64,000 bases of DNA from Euphorbia lathyris (taxonomy: Eukaryota; Streptophyta; Magnoliopsida; Malpighiales; Euphorbiaceae), in assembly GCF_963576675.1 (NCBI RefSeq), contig NC_088911.1, positions 80,939,256-81,003,255 of the forward strand, read 5' to 3'. A program made the translations under genes and the position numbers. Positions 1 through 10,600 of this stretch are shown piece after piece (position 1 is the first letter of the stretch; each line of letters begins with the position of its first letter). The notes under the pieces were generated by a model that worked only from the letters and a program-made list of their open reading frames with translations, made no database searches and was not told where the DNA came from.

Positions 1-363
1 CAAAAAAGAATTATCATTTTTCTAAGAGCATGCCACATCATCAAAATCCCATCAAATCCAATTACCTTTTTTTTTCTTACGATTAAACTCTTCCAATTCA
101 TACCTTTTGTTCTATAATATCACTAACAATTTTTACATTTAAAAAAAATGTTCTGTTTGTAAGAGCATCATCAAAATGGCATCTAAAATTCTTTTCTAAT
201 CTTCTTTCTGTTTCTGTTATTATATGTAATATAGATTTCCTGATTTATATAATCTGTACTTATATGTTGTTTGATAGAAATAAAAATTAAGTGCTGAAAA
301 AATATAAAATTAAATACTGAATTTTAAATACCGAATATAAACAATTATTTGATAATACAAACA

Positions 364-369
364 CACGTG
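364..369. promoter_or_regulatory. G-box CACGTG upstream of zinc-finger copy 1
   Basis: A perfect CACGTG palindrome lies 625 bp upstream of the gene's ATG. It is kept in the other units, for example at 19770-19775. CACGTG is the core site of plant bZIP and bHLH factors. Use here is inference; one hexamer is weak evidence. Confidence 0.3.
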
Positions 370-906
370 AATTAGCTTAAAAAATCACATTTAAATTAAA
401 TAAGTGCTTAATTTTTAATTTAAATGATTAGATGAGTTATCAAACAAGGTATTGGCCTAAAATTTCAATTGGGTTTAATAACCCTATGTTCTTATCTAAT
501 TGATTCAATAACCTGTCCAGTTACATTCAATATCTCCGTAATCTCGTCTAATTGCATTGGATAACCCAAAAATTCAACTGTCCCGTGAACTTTCAAAATT
601 TCCTAATTTGTTGTCTATTTATCACATTCTTTTGATACGTGACGAGCATTTTGAGACATGACGGAGCGTGTCTTCCATTTTCAGCATGCAACAAATTTTA
701 TTAAGAATTATGAGGTTATTAGATACAATAGGTGGGATCATTTGTAACTTTTAGAAATTCAGATGTTGCCCCTATACTCCAAAACTTTCCCTCCACTCTG
801 AACTTTTTATTTGATGAGTCATATCATCTGCACATAATAATTAAGATACTATATTTGCCATTTTATACAACTTAGCACATGACCTGTGTATGGTAACCAA
901 ATTAGC

Positions 907-913
907 TATAAAT
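907..913 (+). promoter_or_regulatory. TATA box of zinc-finger copy 1
   Basis: TATAAAT lies 82 bp before the ATG at 989 and is followed by a pyrimidine-rich CTCTTCTCTCTTGCC leader typical of plant transcription starts. It lies downstream of the in-frame ATG at 890, which argues that 890 is not in the mRNA. Confidence 0.6.
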
Positions 914-988
914 TACACCCCTCTTCTCTCTTGCCCTCTCTTCAGATTATCAAAAAAAGACACAAATTCAATTTCAAACCCTGAATCT

Positions 989-1504
989 ATGACTGGATAT
1001 TGGTGGAATTCCAACAATCTTCCTACAAGCACGTACGCCGGCGCTCCACAAATCGCCTGTCGAATTTGTAACCAGGTTTTTGTGAGCACTGAAGCTTTTC
1101 TTCATCACATCGAAATTCACATGTCTACCGATCATGATGGTTCTTCTGTTTCTACCTCCAGAAGGATGCAGCAGCCACCAACGTCTCTTAATGCTTCCGG
1201 TGGTGGCTTGAGCCGTCTCTCCGGTCAAAGAAACAACTTCAGTTTTCCCATTCCAAATGTTTACAGTACTATGTTTAATCCGAATCCTAATCAGTTTATT
1301 CATCCCCCGCCAGCCCCAGACATGTACTCTCCTTTTCCAACTGTGAGGAACAACTACGGGTTTGGGTCACAAAGTTTCCCTATCCCTTTTCAGGCTCCGA
1401 GGAAATTCACCCAACCATTTCTTCAGCAGCTGGAGAAACCCTTGATCCCTATTTCTGATTCTGATTCTGAGTTTGAAGTGTTAGACTTGAACTTGAAGCT
1501 GTAG
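989..1504 (+). CDS. Single C2H2 zinc-finger protein with C-terminal EAR motif, copy 1
   Basis: Predicted 171-residue intronless nuclear protein. One C2H2 finger spans residues 24-44 (C24-x2-C27-x12-H40-x3-H44). Its helix lacks the QALGGH sequence of the main plant C2H2 family and reads STEAFLHH instead. The middle (about 50-145) is rich in Pro, Asn, Ser and Phe, with no domain I recognise. The C-terminus has an acidic Ser run (SDSDSE) and ends in LDLNLKL, an LxLxL/DLN EAR motif that in plants recruits TOPLESS-type co-repressors. A transcriptional repressor role is therefore inferred. An in-frame ATG at 890 would give 204 residues, but the TATA box lies inside that extension, so 989 is preferred. 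AATAAA follows at 1596-1601. The protein is identical to copy 7; only silent changes such as GTGTTA/GTGCTA near the end separate the genes. I do not recognise a named orthologue. Confidence 0.8.
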   Translation: MTGYWWNSNNLPTSTYAGAPQIACRICNQVFVSTEAFLHHIEIHMSTDHDGSSVSTSRRMQQPPTSLNASGGGLSRLSGQRNNFSFPIPNVYSTMFNPNPNQFIHPPPAPDMYSPFPTVRNNYGFGSQSFPIPFQAPRKFTQPFLQQLEKPLIPISDSDSEFEVLDLNLKL

Positions 1505-1539
1505 AGCAGTATAAAGATTAGGGTTTTGTTCAGGACAAT

Positions 1540-1569
1540 ACCTAACCCTAGCTATGGCTATGGTTAGGT
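1540..1569 (+). other. 3'UTR hairpin, copy 1
   Basis: ACCTAACC pairs with GGTTAGGT (8 bp). After one C/T mismatch the stem continues TAGC-TATG-GCTA (4 bp, 4-nt loop). It lies 36 nt after the stop and before AATAAA at 1596-1601, so it should be in the mRNA tail. It recurs in all seven units. Confidence 0.55.
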
Positions 1570-1763
1570 TCGATGTATTTTTATTTCAATGAAACAATAA
1601 ATATTATAATCAGAAAAAGAAAATATATGCAAGCCTTTTTTAAAACATTGCTTTTTTTCCTTTCTGAGTTCACAGTTTTGTATGCTATGAATTCAATCTA
1701 TTTTGTCTCCTTTAATTACCAATTTTTGTCATTTGATTATCAAATTAAATCTTTTTTTTTTTC

Positions 1764-2214
1764 AAAAATCTACCTAGTGAAGTAATTTAATTTATTGACA
1801 TAAAGGCTAAATTTCACTTTAATATTTTATGAAAAGTATATAAATTTTATAAATTTACCCCTAACCTTTTCAAGTAAAATCAATTTTAATCCTTTTTTTT
1901 CTTTTTTTTTCAAAAAGCTACCTAGTGAAGTAATTTAATTTATTGACATAAAGGCTAAATTCCTCTCTAATATTTTCTGAAAAGTACATATTTGACTCTA
2001 ACATATGAAATTGTATAAATTTATTAGTAACCTTTTCAAGCAAAATCAATTTTAATTTTTTTTTTCTTTCAAAAATCTATCTAGTGAAGTAATTTAATTT
2101 ATTGGGATAAAAGCGAAATTTGTTACGCGCATTTTCAGAAAAATATAGATTCGACTCTAACATATGAAATGATATATATTTACTCCTAACTATTTTAAGC
2201 AAAATCAATGTTAC
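1764..2214. repeat. Three tandem repeats of about 150 bp, unit 1
   Basis: The block opening with CTACCTAGTGAAGTAATTTA starts at 1770 and 1918 and, in the third copy, as CTATCTAGTG at 2077. Each copy ends in AAAATCAAT. Copies have diverged, so the triplication predates the 5-kb array. No coding potential. Confidence 0.8.
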
Positions 2215-2360
2215 TTGTCCAGGGGCAGAACTCCATAGGGGGATAGTCCTTGAAATTTGTTTCAAAATAATTTTCAAGCCCACTTTGTCAAAGAGTGAAA
2301 GACATGAAGAGGGGTTGTTGTAGATGTGACAATTATTGAATTTTTTTTTACTGTATTCCA

Positions 2361-2474
2361 GGAGTAATACACCAATCAGTCAAAATAATTGTACATACCA
2401 CTTCATGGGAGATGATTTGTGTAAGGAAAAAAATGTACATGTGACATTAATTGATTTGTTAGGTGTATTACTCC
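2361..2474. repeat. 114-bp inverted repeat (MITE candidate), unit 1
   Basis: GGAGTAATACACC at 2361-2373 is perfectly inverted at 2462-2474. Pairing extends outward imperfectly (CCA/TAG). GTATTC lies on both flanks but not at an exact target-duplication position, so this could be a small MITE or simply a hairpin. Confidence 0.5.
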
Positions 2475-3230
2475 TAGAGTATTCTAAATTTTTTTCTTAT
2501 TATTGAGTTAGTGTCGTGTTCGTGTCATATCAATTATCTAGTTGATATGAAATGAGTCAACTCTAACTCAACTCAAAAAAATTTGTGTTATAACTATATA
2601 TTAACCAAATTGGGTTAGTAATTTTGTATTGTGCTTTCGGATCATATGTAATTTTACTATGTACATATGTTAATGATGTCATTTAAAAATATAGTAGGAT
2701 ATAGTAATAGTTCTAAATAATTTATGTCGGTTTTGGATTAGCAGCTTAACTATGACCATCCAAAAATCCGCTAATATATCATTTTAGTTCGTGTAATGTA
2801 CACTTTTCTCTCAACTAAAAAATTACTCCTTACCTATTAAACTAAATTCAAACACTATAATTACATATCGTGTAATCGATCGCGTATAAATTTATCATTC
2901 CTAGGTTGTTATTGGTAAGATATATAGGAATAAAAGATAGAAATAAGGTTTAACTATGAAGTTTTAATTTTCTTTAAATGACTCGTCGATGAACAACGAT
3001 TGTTTCATTAAGTTGAACCTCGGCTCATCTAATGTCCTGGTTCTGCCACTACTGCTATATAATAGAAAATTTGAATGAACTAACTTGACAATTATTAAAC
3101 TGTCATATCAGACATTTCCAAACATATTAATTTGTCGATAAACTGAAATAGTTTTGCACATTTTTGTGGTTATTATTTCTAACTATATTAGTAACTTAGT
3201 AAACATTTTAGACACTTTCACAAAAAAAAA

Positions 3231-3457
3231 GTGTGAGAGAGAGAGAGAGGTGGAATGGTTAAGAAGCAAGCGGAGAAGAGAATTTGACGAAGGGAAAATC
3301 AATCAGTGACAGGTCTCACTACACTGATAAACAGGTTGAAAGAGAACGGTGGAGATCGGCAACAAGACTTCATCAGCAGCGGCAATCTGAGTGAGGCAAT
3401 CGGAGTAACGAAAAATGGAGGAGGGAGATGGAGAACGTGTTTTGCCGTGAAAGAGAG
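3231..3457. other. (GA)n tract and GC-richer block, unit 1
   Basis: A GA microsatellite leads into about 200 bp that is clearly GC-richer than its surroundings. Only short ORFs occur in it (ATG at about 3254 and 3415). It looks like a 5' leader or exon fragment of some gene, in either orientation, but I cannot assign it. Confidence 0.4.
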
Positions 3458-4261
3458 TTTTTATTTGATGAGCTGTTATAAGTGAAGGACATGTGTCAAT
3501 TAGTATATGGAAGGTTCTTTTAGTGAGTTGGAGGACCAGGACCTTCCTATAAATTCCCCACCTAATATAGGATCATTATATATGATCAAACGGGGGGCAA
3601 TCATAACTTGATACAGAGACTACATAATAACTATAAATCTAGCCATGCTTTTTGTCATTATATAGTCAAACGATGGGTAATCATGACTCGATATAAACGT
3701 ATTAAATAGAAAAAAAAACTATGAGTTATGCTTAAATGTTAGAAGATGAAAAAAGTATTTCATTGTGGTATTAATACCAAACCACTTCAAAAAAAAAAAC
3801 TCTAATGTCATTTGCCTTTATAAAAAGAGTCAAATATATGAATATCATAATTAAGTACAAAATTACAACTAAGTCATATCACTAAATTTAATTCTTAATA
3901 TGTCATTATTCTCTCTATATATTATGATTTTATACCATAATTTAAAAATTATAGACTCAAATTCAGAAATTATAAACCTTAGAAAATATATTCTAGACTT
4001 CTAATTTATAAACTCTAATCCTTAAAATATATTAAAAGTACTAATTTTACTAGTTTGATATAATCCAAAATTATAACTTGTCATAGTTGTAAATAGTTTT
4101 TAAAATATGAATTTTCTGGGTAATTTTCCCTTATAAAAATGTCATTAACCACATTCTTTTCTTAAAAAAAAAATCCTTCCAAATCTTGTCTTTTGTTCTA
4201 TAATATCACTAACAATTTTTACATTTAAAAAATAATAACTAACAATTTATAAAAAAGAGAA

Positions 4262-4413
4262 GAGTTAAGATGCAAAAATACCCCTAACGTTTTGGGCCAG
4301 GAGCAATTTTATCCCTGACGTCTAAAATGGTGCAATTTTACCCCTAACGTTGGAAGTCAAGAGCAATTTTACCCCTAACATTGGAAGTCAGGAGCAATTT
4401 TACCCCTAACGTT
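4262..4413. mobile_element. Mutator-like MITE, left part, unit 1
   Basis: Left arm beginning GAGTTAAGATGCAAAAATAC, then a minisatellite of about 31 bp (AGGAGCAATTTTACCCCTAA type). It is cut by insertion A; the right part is at 19010-19399. The intact form is at 23912-24491. Confidence 0.7.
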
Positions 4414-4418
4414 AATAA
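4414..4418. repeat. Left target duplication AATAA of insertion A
   Basis: AATAA directly precedes TGTCAC and reappears after GTGACA at 19005-19009. Unit 3 has the empty site with a single AATAA (GTTAATAAATTGGG near 24061). A 5-bp duplication is typical of LTR retrotransposons. Confidence 0.85.
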
Positions 4419-4487
4419 TGTCACACCCGACCCTAAACGGCATCGGGTGTGAAGGAAAGATAACACAACGATCTATGAATTTGACTC
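4419..4487 (-). repeat. Truncated terminal LTR (69 bp), insertion A
   Basis: Matches the first 69 bp of the LTR at 17029 (TGTCACACCCGACCC...), then jumps into internal sequence at a TAATTGAAAACT junction. Most of this LTR is deleted. Confidence 0.8.
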
Positions 4488-4741
4488 TAATTGAAAACTA
4501 ATTATTACAAGTACCATAAATTGTGAGCATAATCTTATAATTGAAGGTAGGCAACAAATCCAGAAAAATGTATAATCATGTATAATCAACTATCTCATAT
4601 GCTAATTCTAATTCTTTTTGAAAAATATTAGCTAAATATTGTCGTTATTAACGAATACAACACAATAAATAGATATTTTCCCATCACTATATATCTTTAT
4701 ATTAGGTCCGAAGAAATTAACCTAGGGCTCTGATACCAAAA
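4488..4741 (-). mobile_element. Internal fragment with primer-binding site, insertion A
   Basis: A copy of the sequence next to the full LTR (about 16770-17028). On the minus strand TGGTATCAGAGCCCTAGG (4738-4721) starts 3 nt from the LTR end, matching primer sites complementary to plant initiator tRNA-Met. Confidence 0.75.
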
Positions 4742-7641
4742 TGTCACACCCGACCCTAAACGGCATCGGGTGTGAAGGAAAGATAACACAACGATATATG
4801 AATTTGACTCATAAATTTTAACTTAGATAAAAAATTTATTTAACTATTTGGCTTGAACTTGATCATTTTATCAAGCTTCCTACGTATCCCGAACGTTTTT
4901 ATTTAACCTTTCAACCGGGAATCAAAGCCACGTAGTTCTACCTATTTTAAATTATCTAGATATAGTTGGATTTTATAAGCACAAATTAAATACTTTAAAT
5001 TAATATAATTAACAAACTAAAAAAAATAGTTATTAGTTTATTTATAGACTAGACCACAATCAATAATTACTTGTTCGAGAACTTTTACTTAACAATTATT
5101 GTAGAACAATCGCATCATCGCTAACATAAATTAAACGCACACACTAACCCATATTCAGTCAGTCATCTTTAAATTAATTTTATGTAAACATCATCCTTAT
5201 TCGTATTTTTATAATGCACACACTACCAAATAAGATCATACCATTAAGATATGATGCTACGCGTGTACACATGTGGTTTCGTTCAACTCAGTAGAAATAA
5301 CCGTTGATTTGATATTAGTTATGATCATAAAATAGTGAATAGCTTAGCTACCTTTTCCCCAAAATCTGAACCATTAACAATTCTATCACTGGCATTTCCT
5401 ATCAAACGAATCATTCCAAACGACTTAATCAAAGTCTAACCCGACTCTGATTACTGAACAAATCACTCAAAACCAACTCAATAACGAAACAACTCTTTTT
5501 ATTACGGAATCAAGAAAATGTCCCTAATCTGCAAAAAGTCGAGAAAATCAGCATAGGAGGACATCTTCCTCATTCGTATTTTAATACGAACCCCGGGTGG
5601 ACAACCCCAAAAACCAGTGCTCTCAGTTCGAAGAACTCAGACAATCACAACACATATAGGCAACTTGAAGTAAAAATTTCAGGACAAGAGAAATCATGAA
5701 CAAAAACCCATAACGAAAAGATTTTACATTTGAAAATCTTATTGCATGTATAAAATCCAACCATTAAGAGTCTGTGGAAAACCAACAGTAACCACATACA
5801 CACGAAAGAATTCAGACCTCCGCTAAACACTCCTAGAAGCAGAGATCAAAATCAGTTATTCCGTTTCCCAGAATTGAAAGTCGAAAAACCTACCAGGAAG
5901 TGTCCCAATTTGACGGAACCAAGCAGAATTTCAGAAAATCCGTTCGATAATGGTGAAAAGAATGACAGTTTGAATCGCCGGTGACTGTATAGTGAGGAAG
6001 AAAAAGATGAAAGGGGTTGTGAACAATGTTATCAGAACCGGACCGGACATTAAACCGGATTGATAGCTGGGTTACGGGTCACTTGGTCGGATCGGATGGC
6101 TCGGATTGGTCGAACCGGATGACGTAATAAATAAATAAATGATATTTATATATATTAAACATATATAGTTAATTTAAAATTATTTTTATAAATTATATAT
6201 ATCCAAAACAAATTATAAATAACTTTTGGTTTGTTAGTTTTCATCAAATTGAGACTTAAATATATAACGGATAAATGAAATTTAGAATAACTTGAAATAT
6301 ATCAACGTGTAGACCAACTACCTTTTGATAGATAATTTTCTAAAGTGGTAAGAAAATGAAATAAATCCAAGGTAATAATACTTATGTTGTTTCTTAAGAT
6401 GTCAAAAAAACAATTAATTTATTAGTGAAAAAAAAGATGATTAATTTATTATTTTATGGCTCTCAAAACAATTTGAATACAATCTTTTAATTTGCTATTA
6501 TTTAATAAGCACTCAACCTATAAATAATATAATAGTGGAGGTGAAATTTATAAATTATAACTTGGGAAGTATTAAATCAGAGAGAAAAAAACTGCACAAA
6601 GAGAAAAAGAGAAAAATAGTGGAAAGAGTATATCCCACATCGAAAAAAATAGACTTGAGCAAACCTATATGTGAGTATAAAAGCAAATGAGAGGATTGGG
6701 AAAGCAGGGGGAGCACTTTGGTGAGCTCCAATGGAATTATTCTTTTGCCCTTTATTAAAGAATACCATGAGTTTTGTCTTTTATTTAAAATTTGAAATTT
6801 TTGTTTTAAAAAAAAATGTTACAGACCCGGGGTCACATCGGTTTCCGGTCGAACCGCCGGATTCCGGTTCAACCTCGGGTCACTTCGGTTTGTTGAACAT
6901 TCAACAAACCGGAGAGGCTCGGACCGGTTGCCTAACTGGTTCCCGATTCAACCGGTCGAACCGGCCGGTCCGGTCCGAATCTGATAACATTGGTTGTGAA
7001 GAGTAGACAATGGTGAAAAGAGAAGCTTTCTCTCTCTCTCTTTCTCTCCCTTCTCCCTTCTGCGATGCCCCCCTTCTTAAATTCTAGCAACTTCCCTTCC
7101 TTATGTACACATTTCCCTCACTTAATTAATTCTAGGACCTTCTATATCTTCCTCCCATTATTTAAATTAGAGTTAGAAAATTATTATTAGGTTTTACTAG
7201 ACATGAAATTTATATTCTTTTATAAAATATATTATTTGATTAAATAAAAATGGTAATCTGTTAAAAAAAATGAAATAATAATGGTAGTAACTTGTAATAT
7301 GAAATTATCATTAGTATATGGTAGTATAAGAAAACAAATTAAATGTATCATTAATAATATCGGATTATAAAATTTGAAAGGGTATATTTTTCTTTAATTA
7401 AAAGGAATTTCCAAAATTCTAATTTAACCTCCAATTCTTGTAATTCGTGTAATTAAACCTCATTTATTACATTTTTATACCTATTTGTTACTTATTATTT
7501 CGATTAAAAGATTAGTCTGACACTGTTATCTCGGGTCTAATCGAATTAAATGATGTTTTCGAAATGTTATTTCGAAAAATAAATCAAATTGATATGTAAT
7601 TTTCTTTGATTTTAATCATATACTTAAAATACTATCTATTG
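4742..7641 (-). repeat. Middle LTR of insertion A, interrupted and truncated
   Basis: Same sequence as the LTR at 17029-19004, but split by the hAT-like element (6024-6992). It lacks the terminal 50 bp or so (AATCAATTTTC...GTGACA), where the Tat gag-pol begins instead. Small minus-strand ORFs such as 5645-5830 lie in LTR sequence and show no protein family. Confidence 0.75.
6024..6992. mobile_element. Non-autonomous hAT-like element, insertion A
   Basis: Ends are perfect 13-bp inverted repeats, CAATGTTATCAGA and TCTGATAACATTG. They are followed inward by CCGGACCGG-rich arms. The 8-bp target duplication is GTTGTGAA (6016-6023 and 6993-7000). The empty site is in the LTR at about 18306-18313. 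Eight-bp duplications are the hAT hallmark. There is no transposase; the ORFs at 6577 and 6731 are chance. Confidence 0.75.
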
Positions 7642-10600
7642 ATGACTCCTGGGCGAGAGCACACATGGAACTTTGATCCTATAACGGGACAGCGGTTAGT
7701 CCCCCAACAGGCACACGTCTCAACACCGATGGGCGGGTGGATGCCACCCAGAATTCACCAGCAGCGGATGGAAGAAGTCCGACGAATACCCGATATTGAC
7801 TTAGAAGATCAATTACGAAGCATGATGGAGCGAATGGGGTACTCGCCTAGGCCGAGAGCAGAGGTCCAGAGCGATTCACCTTTTGCCCCTTCGTTGCGGG
7901 AATTCATTCCAGATCACAGAATCAAAGCGCCCGCGATACCTAAATACTATGGGGATCCAAATTTTGATCCTGAGGCTCATGTCAGGAACTACAGAGAACT
8001 AATGGATGTTGCAGGAGCGAGTGAAAGCATCATTTGCAGGTTATTCTCGACAACTTTGGGCGGAGCCGCATCTGATTGGTTTCGATCTTTACCCGCAGAA
8101 TCTATTCACAATTGGCATCAATATAGTCGGGATTTCTGTGCGAAATTTGTGGGCTGTAAAGCAGCGGATGTGACGGATAGGCAGCTGAAGGAGATCAAAC
8201 AGAGGAACTATAATTCCCTAAGGGAATTTGTTGTCGCATTCAACGATATTCTGGTGCGATTGCAAAACCCGGATATCGTGAGCATCCGCAACATCATGGC
8301 AGATGGAACCACAGATTGGAGTATGCGGGAGGAAATCATCCGCAACAAGCCGTGCACAGTGGCCGAACTCATGAAAATAGCAAAGGAATTCATGGAAGTG
8401 GATGATGTCAACAGGGAACATAGGGCTCAAACCCGGCGAGAAAGAGATGCCGCTAGATCCACTTCGGACAATCGGCGCCAGACCCAGTCCAAAAGTAATT
8501 TTGTTCGAAGAGGCGATCGCCCCTTTCAAAGTGGCGGATATCAGACACCATTAAACACGACTCGCCAAGAGGTGTTACTTTGGATCGAAAAGAGCCCCCT
8601 GAAGAAGGATGTGCGGTTCCCCGAGGTAAAAGGTCGAACCAGTTTGGGGCGACATCCTAACAAATATTGCAGGTTCCACAGATTGAACGGCCACGACACG
8701 AACGATTGCTATGAATTGAAGAAGGAGATTGAAAGGCTGATCGAAAGGGGCAAGCTGAATCAATTTGTACGAAAGGAGACTAGTGACGAGAAAGCAACGT
8801 TACCACATGAAGAAGAGGCAAGGCCCGAAAAGAAGCAGAAAAAAGGAGTGATAAACGTGATAGCCGGCGAGATCTATGAGCCTCCAACAAAAAGAGCTCG
8901 CCGTGAACAGCGAAAAAGCAACACTCATAGGGGGAATGCCCTCAATTACTCATTCGCGCGAATCACGGAGCCGCATGCGGATGCTTTGGTGATTACAATG
9001 GCTGTAGAAGGATGGGACGTCAAGCGGGTCCTTATTAATACTGGCAGTTCTTGTAATGTTATTACTCGGACTGCATTCAACAAGTTGGGAATTAATGACG
9101 AGCGAGTGGAACATACATTCATGTATGTAACAGGTTTTGGGGGTCAATCCTCTCAAACAAGTGGATAGGTGGTGTTGGAGGCAGAAATGGGCGATAAAAA
9201 GCTAAAATGGCGAGGTGATTTAGAATTCGCAATTGTTGATCTCCCATTGGCCTACAACATAATTCTGGGACGTCCATTCCTGTCAGAAACGGAGTCGCTC
9301 ATCTCAATGAAGCATTTAACATTACATTTACCAACACACCAAGGGCGAGTCATAGTTGAAGGTGATCAACTTGTATCTCAACAGGCCTATACATTGTCAC
9401 TTGAACCAAAGCCAGACGAGGAAGATAGGGTAGAGGAGAAGTTGCCAGCGGAAGCATTGGGAGAAACGGAACTATTCGCCATCTCAAGCGACAAAAATGT
9501 GCGAATAGCGACGGGCCTCCCCGAAGAAACGAAGAAAGCCATTGCCGAGGTGCTGGTCCAATGTGAGTCGGCATTTGCCACCCCAAATGAAATACTGAAA
9601 GGAATAAGTCCAGACGTAGCAACCCATCGTTTGAATGTAGACAAAGGTGCAACCCCAGTGCGACAGAAAAAGAGAGGACATGCTCCTGAGCGGCAAAAGG
9701 CGATTGAAAAAGCAGTGGCGGATTTGCTAAAGTCAGATGCAATTCGAGAAGTCACCTATCCGGAGTGGTTAGCCAATGTGGTGCTAGTCAAAAAGCCAAA
9801 TGGAACGTACAGAATGTGCGTCGACTTCAAAGATCTGAACAAGGCATGTCCAAAGGATATGTATCCGCTTCCTAACATTGATATATTGGTAGATGGAACT
9901 GCAGGATATGAAGCTTTATCATTCACCGACGTGAAATCCAGTTACCATCAGATACCCATGGAGAAGGCAGATGAAATCAAAACATCGTTCATAACTCACC
10001 AGGCGACTTATTGCTTCAAGGTGATGCCCTTTGGATTGAAAAACGCGGGAGCAACATACCAGAGGATGATGAACAAGATATTTTCAGACAAATCCGGCGA
10101 AAACTTCTCGATCTACGTTGATGACATGATCATCAAAAGCAAGAAAATGCAAGACCACCCGCAGGATATCAAAGAAATCCTGGAAGTGCTAATCAAATAT
10201 GGCCTCAAATTGAACCTAGAGAAATGCACATTCGGAGCAAGAGCGGGAAAGTTCCTGGGTTTCATTGTTAGCGGCAAGGGAGTTGAGGCGAATCCCGAGA
10301 AGGTTAAAGCAGTAATGGAGATGAAAACGCCGAGGAGCATAAGAGAAGTACAGAGACTAAATGGGCGGTTGGTGGCATTAGGGCGATTCATATCATGCTC
10401 ATCTAGGAGATGTCTACCTTTCTACAATGCCATCAAAAAATCCAAGTCCTTTGAATGGACGCCGGATTGTCAAGAAGCATTCGAGGGGATAAAGCGATTA
10501 CTGTGTTATCCGCCCTTAATGAGTAGGCCGGAGGATGGAGAAGATTTATTTCTCTAAGTATCCGTCACCAATATGGCGATATGCACTGTGATGGTGCGAG

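Noticed and set aside
974..1303. 109-codon minus-strand ORF opposite the zinc-finger gene, repeated in other units
   Set aside because: It mirrors the conserved coding strand; there is no domain, and its conservation is explained by the plus-strand gene.
1515..1570. TTAGGGTTT and AACCCTAG as telomeric sequence
   Set aside because: Single short matches in the 3'UTR, not a tandem telomere run; they form part of or flank the hairpin.
4300..4410. Short regular repeats in the MITE as a CRISPR-like array
   Set aside because: Repeats are contiguous without unique spacers, in a plant transposon arm.
6731..7006. 91-codon ORF in the hAT-like element as a transposase remnant
   Set aside because: The protein reads the CCGG-rich terminal arm and has no transposase motif.
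6437..7624. Left 1.19-kb repeat as the 5' LTR of the Tat element
   Set aside because: No TG/CA ends, no primer site next to it, and its sequence is part hAT and part another element's LTR.
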